NCBI RefSeq assembly: GCF_001017435.1
Contig: NZ_CP011371.1
Location: forward strand, 5,828,001-5,892,000
Length of the DNA stretch: 64,000 nucleotides
Source: Caldimonas brevitalea
GTDB taxonomy: Bacteria; Pseudomonadota; Gammaproteobacteria; Burkholderiales; Burkholderiaceae_C
Direction of reading: 5' to 3'
The notes under the pieces are model-generated. The model was given only the letters and a program-made list of their open reading frames with translations, was not told the DNA's origin and did not search any database. Each line of letters begins with the position of its first letter. Position 1 is the first letter of the stretch. Shown one piece after another: positions 36,508 through 49,799 of this stretch. A program made the translations under genes and the position numbers.

Positions 36508-37110
36508 ATGAAACGAATGTTGGCGGCTTGGTTGATGGCACTCGGCCTCACGCTCGGTCTGGGCGGTTGCGGCTACAACGAGTTCCAGCGGCTCGACGAA
36601 GAGGTGAAGGCCTCGTGGTCGGAGGTCTTGAACCAGTACCAGCGGCGGGCCGACCTGGTGCCCAACCTGGTGGCGACGGTCAAAGGTGAGGCCAATTTCG
36701 AGCAGGAGACGCTGACGCGCGTGATCGAAGCGCGCGCCAAGGCGACGTCGATCCAGGTGTCGCCCGAGACCCTCGACAACCCGGAAGCCTTCAACCGCTT
36801 TCAACAGGCGCAAGGCGAGCTGTCCGGCGCGCTGTCGCGCCTGCTGGTGGTCAGCGAGAACTACCCCAACCTGAAGGCCAACCAGGGTTTCCAGGACCTG
36901 CGGGTGCAGCTCGAAGGCACCGAGAACCGCATCACGGTGGCGCGCAACAAGTACATCGGCGCGGTGCAGCAGTACAACGTGCTGGCGCGCAGCTTCCCGA
37001 CCAACCTGACCGGCAAGATGTTCGGCTACCAGCCCAAGCCCAACTTCAGCGTTGCCAACGAGGCGGCGATCTCGACGCCGCCCAAGGTCGATTTCGGCGC
37101 CTCGAGGTGA
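36508..37110 (+). CDS. lemA: LemA family lipoprotein
   Basis: 200 residues. A signal ends in lipobox LGGC with cysteine 21, so it is a lipoprotein. The LemA four-helix core follows: EVKASWSEVLNQYQRRADLVPNLVATVKGEANFEQETLTRVIEARAKA and NPEAFNRFQQAQGELSGALSRLLVVSENYPNLKANQGFQDLRVQLEGTENRI, then VARNKYIGAVQQYNVLARSFP. The GGGAG ribosome site supports the ATG. The next two genes are TPM-domain proteins, a standard conserved trio of unknown detailed role, linked to envelope stress in other bacteria. Confidence 0.93.
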   Translation: MKRMLAAWLMALGLTLGLGGCGYNEFQRLDEEVKASWSEVLNQYQRRADLVPNLVATVKGEANFEQETLTRVIEARAKATSIQVSPETLDNPEAFNRFQQAQGELSGALSRLLVVSENYPNLKANQGFQDLRVQLEGTENRITVARNKYIGAVQQYNVLARSFPTNLTGKMFGYQPKPNFSVANEAAISTPPKVDFGASR

Positions 37111-37114
37111 GCCC

Positions 37115-38044
37115 GTGCTGCGCACGTTGTGGGCTCGCCTGACGCTGCTGCTGTTGACGCTGGGCCTGGCAGCGCCTGGGTTGTTCGCGCAAGGCGGTGG
37201 CGGCGTGCTGCCGGTGCCCGCGCTGACGGCCCGGGTGATCGACACCACCGGCACTTTGAGCGACGCGCAGCGCGCGGCGTTGGAGTCCAAGCTGCAGCAG
37301 TTGGAGACCACCCGCGGCACGCAGTTGGTGGTGCTGATGGTGCCGACCACGGCGCCCGAGGACATCGCGGCGTTTGCCCACCGTGTGGCCGACACCTGGA
37401 AGATCGGCCGGCGTGAGGTCGGCGACGGTTTGCTGCTGGTGGTGGCGAAAAACGACCGGCGCATGCGCATCGAGGTCGCCCGCGCGCTGGAAGGCGCGGT
37501 GCCCGACTTGGCGGCGGACCGGATCATCCGCCAGGTCCTCACGCCCGCCTTCCAGGCCGGTGACTTCGCCGGCGGCCTGAACGCGGCGGTCGACCGACTC
37601 GACGGGCTGATTGCCGGAGAAGGACTGCCCCTGCCCGATGGGCCGGCCGGGGGCGCCACCACCGGGCAGCAAGGCATGCAGTGGGGCGACCTGGCGATGT
37701 TTCTGTTCATCGGCGTGCCGGTGGTGGGCGCGGTGTTGTGCGGCGTGCTGGGACGCAAGCTCGGTTCGCTCGCGACGGCCGGCGCGGTGGGCGGCTTGAG
37801 CTGGTGGTTGAGTGCCAGCGCCTTTCTGGCCGGCGCCGCGGCCTTCATCGCGTTGATCCTGATGCTCGTGATGGGGGTCGGCAGTGCCGCGATGCCCGGC
37901 CGCGGGCGTGGCATGCGGCACCGCACACCCATCATCTGGGGCGGCGGATTCGGCGGCGGTGGTGGCGGCTTCGGCAGTGGGGGCGGCTTCTCTTCCGGGG
38001 GTGGTGGCAGCTTCGGCGGCGGCGGCGCGTCCGGCGGCTGGTGA
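37115..38044 (+). CDS. TPM-domain protein (YgcG type) with glycine-rich tail
   Basis: 309 residues from GTG at 37115, supported by GAGGTGAG and by the signal peptide (LTLLLLTLGLAAPGLFAQ). The TPM domain follows (ALTARVIDTTGTLSDAQRAALESKLQQLE...GTQLVVLMVPTT...RVADTWKIGRREVGDGLLLVVAKNDRRMRIEVARALEGAVPD). There are then two or three membrane segments (about 215-275) and a Gly/Ser-rich tail ending FGGGGASGGW, characteristic of YgcG proteins. The start is 4 nt after the lemA stop, so the genes are coupled. Confidence 0.9.
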   Translation: MLRTLWARLTLLLLTLGLAAPGLFAQGGGGVLPVPALTARVIDTTGTLSDAQRAALESKLQQLETTRGTQLVVLMVPTTAPEDIAAFAHRVADTWKIGRREVGDGLLLVVAKNDRRMRIEVARALEGAVPDLAADRIIRQVLTPAFQAGDFAGGLNAAVDRLDGLIAGEGLPLPDGPAGGATTGQQGMQWGDLAMFLFIGVPVVGAVLCGVLGRKLGSLATAGAVGGLSWWLSASAFLAGAAAFIALILMLVMGVGSAAMPGRGRGMRHRTPIIWGGGFGGGGGGFGSGGGFSSGGGGSFGGGGASGGW

Positions 38045-38062
38045 GGCCAGGGAGGAAACCGA

Positions 38063-38572
38063 ATGAGCACGAAATGGTTGCGCATCCTCCGGCATCGCTG
38101 GTGGGACGACGCCGACACCCGCCGGCTGATCGGCCCCGAGGCGTTGAAGCGCCTGGAGGCGCGGGTGCAGGAGAGCGAAAAGCGGCACAGCGGCGAGATC
38201 CGGTTGTGCATCGAAGGCGGATTGCCGTGGCGTTACCTGTGGCGCGATGCCACCGCGCGCGAGCGGGCGCTGGCGATGTTCGGCAAGCTGCAGGTCTGGG
38301 ACACCGAAGACAACAACGGTGTGCTGATCTATTTGCTGCTGGTGGAACACCGCATCGAGATCGTCGCCGACCGCGGGGTGGCGAGGCGGGTGCCACAAGC
38401 CGAGTGGGACCGCATCGTGCAGCAGATGTCGCAGGCGCTGCGCGAGGGGCGCAGCGAAGAGGCGCTGAACGCGGCAGTCGACGCGGTCACCGCCCTGCTG
38501 GTGCAGCACTTCCCGGTGGTCGAAGGGGCGCACAACGTCGACGAGTTGGCGAATCGGCCGCACATGGTGTGA
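38063..38572 (+). CDS. TPM-domain protein, short soluble form
   Basis: 169 residues, no signal peptide. The TPM core (ALKRLEARVQESEKRHSGEIRLCIEGGLPWRYLWRD...AMFGKLQVWDTEDNNGVLIYLLLVEHRIEIVADRGVARRVPQAEWDRIV) matches the C-terminal TPM partner usually encoded after LemA and YgcG. It lies 18 bp after the preceding gene. AGGGAGGAAACCGA precedes the ATG. It probably acts on the cytoplasmic side with its partners; details are not known. Confidence 0.88.
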   Translation: MSTKWLRILRHRWWDDADTRRLIGPEALKRLEARVQESEKRHSGEIRLCIEGGLPWRYLWRDATARERALAMFGKLQVWDTEDNNGVLIYLLLVEHRIEIVADRGVARRVPQAEWDRIVQQMSQALREGRSEEALNAAVDAVTALLVQHFPVVEGAHNVDELANRPHMV

Positions 38573-38691
38573 GGCGGTCGCGTGGCCGCGTCGCCTGCTG
38601 TCGTCGAACGGCTGTCCGCCCCATCGGTTCAGCGGCGACCGGCCATCGTCGGCCAACAGCTCGGACCGGAGCCACTGGCTACACTGGCCCG

Positions 38692-39156
38692 ATGACACTC
38701 ACCGCTGAACAACGCCTCCAAGCGCTAGGCCTCGTGTTGCCGCCCGTGACCGCACCACGCGGCAACTTTCGCCCTTACGTGATCCACGGCTCCGTGCTCT
38801 ATCTCTCCGGCAAGGGCGCGCCGCTGAGGGAGCACGGCGGCCCGGTGCCGAAGGTCGGCGCCGAGGTCTCGGTGGCGCAGGCGCAGCAACATGCCCGAGA
38901 GGTGGCGCTGTACCTGCTGGCCCTCATCAAAGACGCCCTCGGCAGCCTCGAGCGGGTGCAACGTGTCGTGAAGGTCTTCGGCATGGTCAACGCCGTGCCC
39001 GACTTCACCGAGCACACGGAGGTCATCAACGGCTGCTCGGATCTTCTGGTCGCAGTCCTCGGCGAGCGCGGTGAACACAGCCGATCTGCCATCGGCGTGG
39101 GCTCGCTGCCCAAGGGATTCGCCGTTGAAATCGAGGCGGTGGTCGCGTTCGAGTAG
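38692..39156 (+). CDS. RidA/YjgF family protein
   Basis: 154 residues of the RidA-like (YjgF/YER057c/UK114) family, in the longer subfamily that starts TAEQRLQALGLVLPPVTAPRGNFRPYVIHGSVLYLSGKGA. The trimeric fold holds its active site between subunits; members hydrolyse reactive enamine/imine intermediates, but this subfamily often lacks the canonical arginine, so activity is uncertain. The segment ERVQRVVKVFGMVNAVPDFTEHTEVINGCSDLL is well conserved. It lies convergent to atpC. Confidence 0.9.
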   Translation: MTLTAEQRLQALGLVLPPVTAPRGNFRPYVIHGSVLYLSGKGAPLREHGGPVPKVGAEVSVAQAQQHAREVALYLLALIKDALGSLERVQRVVKVFGMVNAVPDFTEHTEVINGCSDLLVAVLGERGEHSRSAIGVGSLPKGFAVEIEAVVAFE

Positions 39157-39220
39157 CAACACGGCGCGGGCCACTGGATGGCCCGCGCCACGGCACCAGG
39201 GTTGACGACTTCGTGAAAGC

Positions 39221-39254
39221 ACAACGCCCGCCGGCGGGGCCGGGCGGGCGTTGT
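39221..39254. terminator. hairpin between convergent ridA-like gene and atpC
   Basis: 12-bp stem ACAACGCCCGCC / GGCGGGCGTTGT with a 10-nt GC-rich loop. There is no T-run on the plus side; on the minus side TGCTTTC follows. It may act as a bidirectional, imperfect terminator for both converging transcripts. Confidence 0.6.
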
Positions 39255-39314
39255 AGGGGACGATCTGCAGTGTCGCGGCTTGCGCCACGGCACCCTGCAA
39301 TGATCGGTATCAGC

Positions 39315-39731
39315 TCACTTGCGGCGGAACTTCCGCAGCGCGGCGATTTGCGCGGCCATCGCGGCGAATTCGCTCTGGGCCTTGGCGAAGTCGATGTCGC
39401 TCTTGGCGTTTTTCATCGCTTCTTCGGCCAGGCGCTTGGCCTCGGTGGCCTTGGCTTCGTCGAGGTCCTTGCCGCGGATCGCGGTGTCGGCCAGCACGGT
39501 CACGCCGTGCGGCTGCACCTCGAGGATGCCGCCGGCGACGAACACGAACTCTTCCTCGCCGTTGTCGGCCCGCTCGATGCGCACCGCACCCGGGCGGATG
39601 CGGGTGATCAGCGGCGTGTGCTGGGGCAGGATGCCCAGCTCGCCCGCTTCACCGGGGAGCGCGACGAACTTGGCCGGGCCCGAGAAGATCAGCTCTTCGG
39701 CGGACACGACGTCGACTTGTATGGTTGCCAT
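39315..39731 (-). CDS. atpC: ATP synthase F1 epsilon subunit
   Basis: 138 residues; last gene of the atp operon. Beta-sandwich domain [51 protein letters not shown], followed by the C-terminal helical pair ([46 protein letters not shown]) that can inhibit the motor. Typical size. Confidence 0.96.
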   Translation of the reverse strand: MATIQVDVVSAEELIFSGPAKFVALPGEAGELGILPQHTPLITRIRPGAVRIERADNGEEEFVFVAGGILEVQPHGVTVLADTAIRGKDLDEAKATEAKRLAEEAMKNAKSDIDFAKAQSEFAAMAAQIAALRKFRRK

Positions 39732-39840
39732 ATTTCCAGCTCCCTACGGGGGGACAAGACAGTGCGAGTAGCAAGTGACCTCGGCGCTGCAGACGGACGG
39801 ACGTGGGCCGTGCGTGCCGCAGCGCCGGGGACGGCGCTTG

Positions 39841-41235
<1,395 letters not shown>

Positions 41236-41268
41236 TCAATATTCGTTGGATGCTTCAGACCCGGCGCG

Positions 41269-42141
41269 TCAGACCGCCGCGGCCCCGCTGACGATCTCGG
41301 AGAGTTCCTTCGTGATCGCCGCCTGGCGCGTCTTGTTGTATTCGAGCTTCAGCTCGCCGATCAGGTTGCCGGCGTTGTCGGTCGCTGCCTTCATCGCCAC
41401 CATGCGCGCCGATTGCTCCGACGCCATGTTCTCGGCCACGGCCTGGTAGACCAGTGCCTCGAGGTAGCGCCGCAGCAGCTCGTCGATCACCGTCGGTGCA
41501 TCCGGTTCGTAGATGTAGTCCCAGGCATGCTCGTTGGTGCTGTCGGCCTTCAGATGCGCGGCCGACAACGGCAGCAGCTGCTCCACCACCGGCTCCTGCT
41601 TCATCGTGTTGATGAAGCGGGTGTAGCAGAGGTAGACGGTGTCCAGCTTGCCCTCGGCGTACTGGTCGATGACCGACTTGACCGGCCCGATCAGGCGGTC
41701 GAGATGCGGCTTGTCGCCCAGCTGGGTCACCTGCGAGACGACCCTGGCGCCGACGCGGTTCAGGAAACCCGCACCCTTGCTGCCGATCGCAACGGTCTGC
41801 ACTTTCAGGCCCTGGGCTTCCAGTTCCTTGAGCTTGGCCGTCGTGGCGCGCAGGATGTTGGTGTTCAGGCCGCCGCACAGCCCCTTGTCGGTGGTCACGA
41901 CGATGATGCCGACCTGGCCGGTGCCGCTGTTCTGCTGCAGGAACGGGGGCACGTAGTCAGGGTTGGCCTGGGACAGGTTCGCCGTGACGTTGCGGACCTT
42001 GTCGGCGTAAGGCCGGGCCGCACGCATGCGGTCCTGCGCCTTGCGCATCTTCGACGCGGCGACCATCTCCATGGCCTTGGTGATCTTCTTGGTGTTCTCC
42101 ACCGATTTGATCTTGCCGCGTATTTCCTTGCCTGCCGCCAT
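41269..42141 (-). CDS. atpG: ATP synthase F1 gamma subunit
   Basis: 290 residues. The N-terminal coiled coil ([51 protein letters not shown]) and the C-terminal helix ([44 protein letters not shown]) together form the rotor shaft. The central segment [20 protein letters not shown] is conserved. Typical size. Confidence 0.97.
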   Translation of the reverse strand: MAAGKEIRGKIKSVENTKKITKAMEMVAASKMRKAQDRMRAARPYADKVRNVTANLSQANPDYVPPFLQQNSGTGQVGIIVVTTDKGLCGGLNTNILRATTAKLKELEAQGLKVQTVAIGSKGAGFLNRVGARVVSQVTQLGDKPHLDRLIGPVKSVIDQYAEGKLDTVYLCYTRFINTMKQEPVVEQLLPLSAAHLKADSTNEHAWDYIYEPDAPTVIDELLRRYLEALVYQAVAENMASEQSARMVAMKAATDNAGNLIGELKLEYNKTRQAAITKELSEIVSGAAAV

Positions 42142-42165
42142 GACGGAACTCCTTGTTGGTGAGGA

Positions 42166-43704
<1,539 letters not shown>

Positions 43705-43808
43705 TGCTTTCTCCCAGTCTTGTCCGGCCCGGGGGGACGATACCCCCCGTCGCCAGGACTTGGCTGCCCCGGACTCGCGCCCGGATGTTCATCGAAGCGA
43801 CGCGGGTC

Positions 43809-44342
43809 TCAGGCGACCAGCGCGGCCTTCATGCGTTCCAAGCGGGCCTTGACCGAGGTGTCGAGCACCTCATCGCCGACCACCACGCGCACACCACCGA
43901 TCAGTTCCGGCTCGACCTCGACACTGGCGATCAGCTTGCGGCCGAAACGCCGTTCGAGCGAGCTCATCAGATCCGCGAGCTGGGCGTTGTCGATCGGGAA
44001 GGCGCTGTAGACCTTCGCGTCGACGACCCCCGAGTGGGCGTTCTTCAAGGCGCGGAACTGCGTGGCGATCTCCGGCAGGGCAGCGAGCCGCCCGTTCTCG
44101 ATCAGGGTGCGAAGCAGGTTGCGCACGCCCTCGGACAGCGTCACGCCGGGCATCGAAGTGAACACTTCGAGCACCTGCGTGGGCGCCACCTTGGGGTTGT
44201 CCGCAAACTCGCGTAGCTGCGGCTGGGCGGCAATGGCGGCCAAGGTGTCCACCTCGGCAGCCCACTGGTTCATGTCACCGGTGCGGGCCGCTTCGAAAAC
44301 GGCTTGCGCATAGGGACGCGCGATGGTTGCCAGCTCAGCCAT
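43809..44342 (-). CDS. atpH: ATP synthase F1 delta subunit
   Basis: 177 residues from [19 protein letters not shown], the family start; a TTG two codons earlier is open but unlikely. The protein links the F1 head to the b-subunit stalk. C-terminal [65 protein letters not shown] carries the signature. The start lies 2 nt after the atpF stop. Confidence 0.96.
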   Translation of the reverse strand: MAELATIARPYAQAVFEAARTGDMNQWAAEVDTLAAIAAQPQLREFADNPKVAPTQVLEVFTSMPGVTLSEGVRNLLRTLIENGRLAALPEIATQFRALKNAHSGVVDAKVYSAFPIDNAQLADLMSSLERRFGRKLIASVEVEPELIGGVRVVVGDEVLDTSVKARLERMKAALVA

Positions 44343-44344
44343 GG

Positions 44345-44815
44345 TCAAAGCTCGGTTTTCAGACGGGACAGCAAGTCGGCGTGGACGCCGGCATTGACTT
44401 CCCGCCGAAGGATCTGCTCGGCACCTTTGACGGCCAGCACCGCCACTTGCTCGCGCAGCGCTTCACGCGCCTGGATCACCAGCTGATCGGCCTCGGTCTT
44501 CGCGTTGGCGACGATCTTGGCGTACTCGGCTTCGGCCCGTTTCTTGGCCTCGTCGACGATCGACTGGGCGCGCTTTTCGGCGTCGCCCAGGCGCTGAGTG
44601 GCTTCTTCGCGGGTTTGGGCGAGCTGCGCTTCGACACGCTTGTTGGCGTCGGCCAGGTCGGCTTTCGCCTTGTCGGCGGCAGCCAGACCGTCCGCAATCT
44701 TCCGGGCGCGCTCATCCAGCGCCTTCGTGATCGGGGGCCACACGAATTTCATCGTGAACCACACCAGGATCCCGAAGACCACCATCTGCGCCCAAAGGGT
44801 AGCGTTCAGATTCAC
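44345..44815 (-). CDS. atpF: ATP synthase F0 b subunit
   Basis: 156 residues: one N-terminal membrane helix ([30 protein letters not shown]) followed by the long charged coiled coil of the peripheral stalk ([57 protein letters not shown]...). Typical size. It overlaps no gene but is nearly contiguous with atpH. Confidence 0.97.
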   Translation of the reverse strand: MNLNATLWAQMVVFGILVWFTMKFVWPPITKALDERARKIADGLAAADKAKADLADANKRVEAQLAQTREEATQRLGDAEKRAQSIVDEAKKRAEAEYAKIVANAKTEADQLVIQAREALREQVAVLAVKGAEQILRREVNAGVHADLLSRLKTEL

Positions 44816-44865
44816 GGCTCGGACCTTTCTCGTTTACAGAAATTGAAGACTGCGAGAAAAGCCGA

Positions 44866-46057
<1,192 letters not shown>

Positions 46058-46130
46058 CGGTCTTCTCTCGAACGGTTGTCGTCTCTACGCAGTCTTACGC
46101 CGCGCAGCGTTGCGCTGCCCGGCGTTGTCT

Positions 46131-46637
46131 CTACGCGCTTTTTTTCGACCGGCGCTGCCACAACAGCGCCAGCCAACTTGCCTTCATGCACACGACCATC
46201 GTGACCAGCAGGGCTGGCCAGCTCAGGTCCGGCACGACTCTGGGAGCGGCCACCAACATGACCACTGCCACGAATATCTTCACAAACTCCCACAGCATGA
46301 AACCCAGCACCGCAGTGCCCGGGCTCGACCCTGAGAGTCCCCGCGTCATGCCACGCGCCATCAAGGCGCCCGGCACCACGGTGGCAGCGGCGCCATACAG
46401 CGCCGACCCTGCCACGCCGGCCCGCGAGCTTGCGGCCCACCAGACCAGCGTCACCGCCAGACCCATCGCGGCTTGCACGCCGACGATGCGCCACGGCGAC
46501 AGCAGCGGCGGCAACTGGCCTCTCAAGGCCTGCGCCTGCTCGCGCGTCAGGGGCTTGAAATCCGGCTCGGCGACCACATCCTGATCAGAGTCCCAATCAG
46601 AACGGTTGCCTCCCTCCGCGCTCACTGCCTTGCCCAT
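46131..46637 (-). CDS. atpI: ATP synthase protein I
   Basis: 168 residues; small membrane protein at the head of the atp operon that in other bacteria helps c-ring assembly. Four hydrophobic segments: IVGVQAAMGLAVTLVWWAA, GSALYGAAATVVPGALMAR, AVLGFMLWEFVKIFVAVVMLVAAPRVV and WPALLVTMVVCMKASWLALLW. The ATG at 46637 is chosen because GGCAGGAGTG lies upstream; a longer open frame extends into the leader. It precedes atpB by 73 bp. Confidence 0.88.
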   Translation of the reverse strand: MGKAVSAEGGNRSDWDSDQDVVAEPDFKPLTREQAQALRGQLPPLLSPWRIVGVQAAMGLAVTLVWWAASSRAGVAGSALYGAAATVVPGALMARGMTRGLSGSSPGTAVLGFMLWEFVKIFVAVVMLVAAPRVVPDLSWPALLVTMVVCMKASWLALLWQRRSKKSA

Positions 46638-47246
46638 CACTCCTGCCACCCTTCGCTCGGCTGTCCGCTCATCTGCCCCTTGGTTGGCAGACACCCGCAA
46701 ACCACCTGGCGAAGCGCGCTCAAGCGACGTAACACCTGTTGCGGCGCCTCCGCTCGAAGCCGGCCCCGCCAATGTGTCCGTCGCTGTAACTCCAGTGACC
46801 AACACCTTGGTCGACGTCGCTGTCCGCGCTGCCGACATTCCTGTCCCCAGGAGTGTCGATCGCCCGGTCGGCGCTGCCGGTCGTCCACCCGACCGCCTCC
46901 AGACTGTTCTTCCAACCCTTCTTCCAAGCCTTCTTCCAACCGATGCCCCGCGGCTTGTGGCCCGGCGTCGCTTGCGGAAGTCGCCCCGACCAAACGGTTA
47001 CAAGCTGGTTGCGGCAAATCCGCGGAATTATACGTGGAAACCCGTGCTCATCCAGGTACCCCAAACCCGCGTCCATCCAGGTACCCCGTCTGCACCGACT
47101 CCGGCAGCACCTCTTCACACTCGTTGCGCATCGTCCTCGCATCGTGCTGACGCCCGGCTTCGTCGCAGGGCTGCAGCAAAACATGACGATGTGAGTCAGC
47201 CGCGAAAGACTCGCAAGGTGACCCAGGTCATGAGAGGATGCAGGCC
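46638..47246. other. 609-bp divergent region between atpI and the DUF2062 gene
   Basis: Long leader region of the atp operon. It holds a perfect TATAAT -10 box on the minus strand (47027-47032), two copies of a 14-bp direct repeat (47049-47062, 47074-47087) and three tandem 12-bp units TTCTTCCAAnCC (46907-46942). A minus-strand transcript from the TATAAT box would have a leader of about 380 nt. No other gene was identified. Confidence 0.5.
47027..47087 (-). promoter_or_regulatory. atp operon promoter box with upstream 14-bp direct repeats
   Basis: Minus strand: TATAAT at 47032-47027. Upstream of it are two copies of GGGGTACCTGGATG, 25 bp apart, each holding the palindrome GGTACC. No good -35 hexamer at 17 bp was found; the repeats may bind an activator that replaces it. 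A working promoter here is inference. Confidence 0.5.
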
Positions 47247-47804
47247 ATGACGTCGATGAAGGCACTGCTGGCTCGCCGGCTGAGAAATCAACTGCCCCAG
47301 CGTGAGGAGCTTGCGCGCAGTCGTTGGCTGCGCCCCGTCGCCACTCATGTCCTCGCGCCCGAGCTGTGGCGCATGCGCGGCGAGTCGGTGGCACGTGGTG
47401 TCGCAGTGGGGATGTTCTGGGCCTTCATCGTGCCCGTGGCGCAGATCCTGTTCGCCACCGTGCACTGCGTTTGGTGGCGCGCCAACATTCCGGTGGCCGC
47501 GGCCATCACCTTCATCACCAACCCGCTCACGGTGGGCGGCTGGTTGTGGCTCGCGTACCAGGTGGGCAGTGTGCTGGTGCAGGCGCCGCCGCCGCAGTTG
47601 CCTGGCGACGGCGCCGGGGTGATCGAGTTGCTGCAGGCGATCGGTCTGCCGGCTGCGGTCGGCATGGGACTGTTCGCGACGGTCGGCGCAGCGGTCGGCT
47701 ATGTCGGCGTCAAGATGGTCTGGCGCTTCAGGCTGTCGCGTCGGCTCAAGGCACGCGCGCAGCAGCGCCGTCGTGGTGCCGCGTCGGTGTCACAGCCGTC
47801 CTGA
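47247..47804 (+). CDS. DUF2062 family membrane protein
   Basis: 185 residues. DUF2062 domain with APELWRMRGESVARGVAVGMFWAFIVPVAQILFATVHCVWWRANIPVAAAITFITNPLTVGGWLWLAYQVG, containing two membrane segments, a third segment near IGLPAAVGMGLFATVGAAVGYVGVKMVW, and a basic tail. The function of the family is unknown. Three in-frame ATGs compete; 47247 is preferred because GAGAGG lies 9 nt upstream. It is divergent from the atp operon. Confidence 0.85.
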   Translation: MTSMKALLARRLRNQLPQREELARSRWLRPVATHVLAPELWRMRGESVARGVAVGMFWAFIVPVAQILFATVHCVWWRANIPVAAAITFITNPLTVGGWLWLAYQVGSVLVQAPPPQLPGDGAGVIELLQAIGLPAAVGMGLFATVGAAVGYVGVKMVWRFRLSRRLKARAQQRRRGAASVSQPS

Positions 47805-47861
47805 TCGTCGACACGGCCGGCAGCGCAACACCCTTCGGCCCCTTGCCGAAGTGCGCCGCGC

Positions 47862-48776
47862 TCAAACCTTGCAACGATTCGCCGGCAGGCCGGGCACCTC
47901 CACACGCAACGCGAGCACGCAGCCGGCTGCCGGCTGCGCAGCGAGTTCTTCGGCGGGACGCTTCTCGCGCGAGGTGGTGACGTACAGCGTCTTGAGGTCG
48001 GCACCGCCGAAGCAGGGCATCGTCGGGCACCGTACCGGCAAGCGCACTTCACGCAACACGGCGCCCTCGGGCGACAGCTGCAACAGCCGCGACCCTTCGA
48101 ACATCGCCGTCCAGTAGTTGCCCTCGACGTCCACCGCGGCGCCGTCGGGTCGCCCACCGTAGTCGTCGAGCGACTGGCCTTCACGCTTCAGGTCGAAGCG
48201 TGCGAACACGCGGGTGTTGGCGACCGAACCCCGCTCTAGATCGAAGTCGGACACGAAGACGGTGTGGCTGGTGGTGTCGCTCCAGTACATGCGGCGCGCA
48301 TCGGGACTCCAGGCGATGCCGTTGCACACGGTCAGGCCGTCGGCCTGGCGTGTCAGAACGCCGTCCACGTCGAGCCGGTAGAGCGCCGCCAGCGGCGGCT
48401 TGCGTGGCTCGTAGATCGTGCCGGACCAGAGCCGGCCCGCCGGGTCGCTCTTGCCGTCGTTGAAGCGCTCCTGCGCCGGGTCGTAAGGCGGCGGCGACAC
48501 GATCGCCTCGCGCTGACCGCGCCGGAGATCGAAACGCCACAGGCCGTCGCGCATCGCCAACACCACGCCGCCTTTTGGTGTCGGCGCGCAGTGGCAGACG
48601 TTGGTGTCGAAGGTCCAGGTGTCGAGCGTGTGCGTGTGCGGGTCGAAGCGGCGCAACTGGTGGCCGGCGATGTCGCAGTAGTAGAGCGCCTGTTCGTCCG
48701 GGTGCCACACGGGCGATTCACCCAGCACCGCGGGTTGCTCCACCGCGACGCGCGCCTCATACAGCGGCTCTGTCAT
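47862..48776 (-). CDS. SMP-30/gluconolactonase family protein
   Basis: 304 residues, six-bladed beta-propeller. Family residues: Glu in AVLGESPVWHPDEQALYYCDIAGHQLRR, Asn in FNDGKSDPAGRLWSGTIYEP, Asn/Asp in VCNGIAWSPDARRMYWSDTTSHTVFVSDFD, and DGAAVDVEGNYWTAMFEG with PVRCPTMPCFGGADLKTLYVTTSR. The enzyme binds calcium or zinc and hydrolyses sugar lactones. The start overlaps the stop of the epimerase gene (ATGA), pointing to one sugar-acid pathway, possibly galactose or arabinose oxidation. Confidence 0.92.
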   Translation of the reverse strand: MTEPLYEARVAVEQPAVLGESPVWHPDEQALYYCDIAGHQLRRFDPHTHTLDTWTFDTNVCHCAPTPKGGVVLAMRDGLWRFDLRRGQREAIVSPPPYDPAQERFNDGKSDPAGRLWSGTIYEPRKPPLAALYRLDVDGVLTRQADGLTVCNGIAWSPDARRMYWSDTTSHTVFVSDFDLERGSVANTRVFARFDLKREGQSLDDYGGRPDGAAVDVEGNYWTAMFEGSRLLQLSPEGAVLREVRLPVRCPTMPCFGGADLKTLYVTTSREKRPAEELAAQPAAGCVLALRVEVPGLPANRCKV

Positions 48777-49639
48777 CAGCGGGCCTCCTCGATCTGCAGC
48801 TTCATCCAGGCGCTGGTCGACGCGCCCGGCGCCAGCGAGACGACGCCGTGCCCGCTCGGGTCGTCCAGGTTCAACGCGTTGCTGACGTGGCTGACCGGCT
48901 CCACACAATAGAAGTCGTACAGCTCGGGCGTGTAGACGACCAGATACGGCAACGACGAGGTGAGCAGCATCGAGAACCGCTCGTCGCGGATGCGCGCCGA
49001 TTGCTGCCAGCCGGTGAAGACGTTGTCGTAGCGCAGATGGGCCACGTCGCCGTCGATGCCGTGCTGCTGCACCACGTGCCGCACCGGCAGCAGCGCCTCG
49101 TCGAGGTCCCAGCGGCCGCTCAGCTCCGCGTGGATGCGGCTGCGCGTGCGCTTGGGAAAGTGCGGATGCCAGCCAAGGCCGAACGGTGCCTCGGCGTCGC
49201 CGCGGTTGGTCAGCGTCAGGCCCAGCGACAGGCCGGACTCGCCCAGCTCGATCTGGTGCACGGCCTCGAATTCGAACGGCCAGTCCTCGTCGGGCCGATG
49301 GTGCAGCCGCAGCGTGGCGCTCGACGTGTCGCTGGCGACCACTTCCCAGGCGCGCTGGTAGCCCACGCCGTGCACCGAATGCCGGGAGTCGTCGAAGTTC
49401 GGCCGCGTCGACCAGGTGCGGCCGGCCCACGGGAAGCGGCTATACCCGATGCGGTTGGAGTACGGCACCAGTGCGTAGGCACCGGCGGCGCGGGCGTTGC
49501 TCAGGGCCCCGGGCTCGATCGAGCGCAGGACGGGCAGGTCATGGTGCCAAAGGCCAGCAATGCTGCCGCCCACATCGGGGCGCAGCGCCAGCCGCAGCGG
49601 ACCCGCCCGCAGTTCGAGGCCGTCAGGGGTTGAGGTCAT
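48776..49639 (-). CDS. aldose 1-epimerase family protein
   Basis: 287 residues of the galactose-mutarotase-like fold. N-terminal GLELRAGPLRLALRPDVGGSIAGLWHHDLPVLR; substrate-binding region ALVPYSNRIGYSRFPWAGR, DSRHSVHGVGYQRAWEV with the conserved His, GLGWHPHFPKR with the second His; C-terminal SSLPYLVVYTPELYDFYCVEPVSHVSNAL with the catalytic Glu. GGAG precedes the ATG at 49639. Coupled by ATGA to the lactonase gene, so it likely supplies the right anomer of the same sugar. Confidence 0.9.
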   Translation of the reverse strand: MTSTPDGLELRAGPLRLALRPDVGGSIAGLWHHDLPVLRSIEPGALSNARAAGAYALVPYSNRIGYSRFPWAGRTWSTRPNFDDSRHSVHGVGYQRAWEVVASDTSSATLRLHHRPDEDWPFEFEAVHQIELGESGLSLGLTLTNRGDAEAPFGLGWHPHFPKRTRSRIHAELSGRWDLDEALLPVRHVVQQHGIDGDVAHLRYDNVFTGWQQSARIRDERFSMLLTSSLPYLVVYTPELYDFYCVEPVSHVSNALNLDDPSGHGVVSLAPGASTSAWMKLQIEEAR

Positions 49640-49799
49640 GGTGTCTCCGTTGGTGTGCTGCGGCGCCTGCATGCCGGCGCCGTCGCCTTGCAGCTTGGCA
49701 AGTCGACGATGCTACGTCGGTACCTCGATGTAACCGGCACGCTCGCCCCACGGTGCGCCGGCAGGGCCGGGCGTCGGGGCGTGGCGGCGGCCTGCGACT

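Noticed and set aside
46720..47033. Open frame in the atp leader encoding a WKKAWKKGWKN-type stretch resembling a cationic antimicrobial peptide
   Set aside because: The W/K pattern comes from the three 12-bp DNA repeats. No good ribosome site or signal peptide, and the frame runs on into noncoding sequence.
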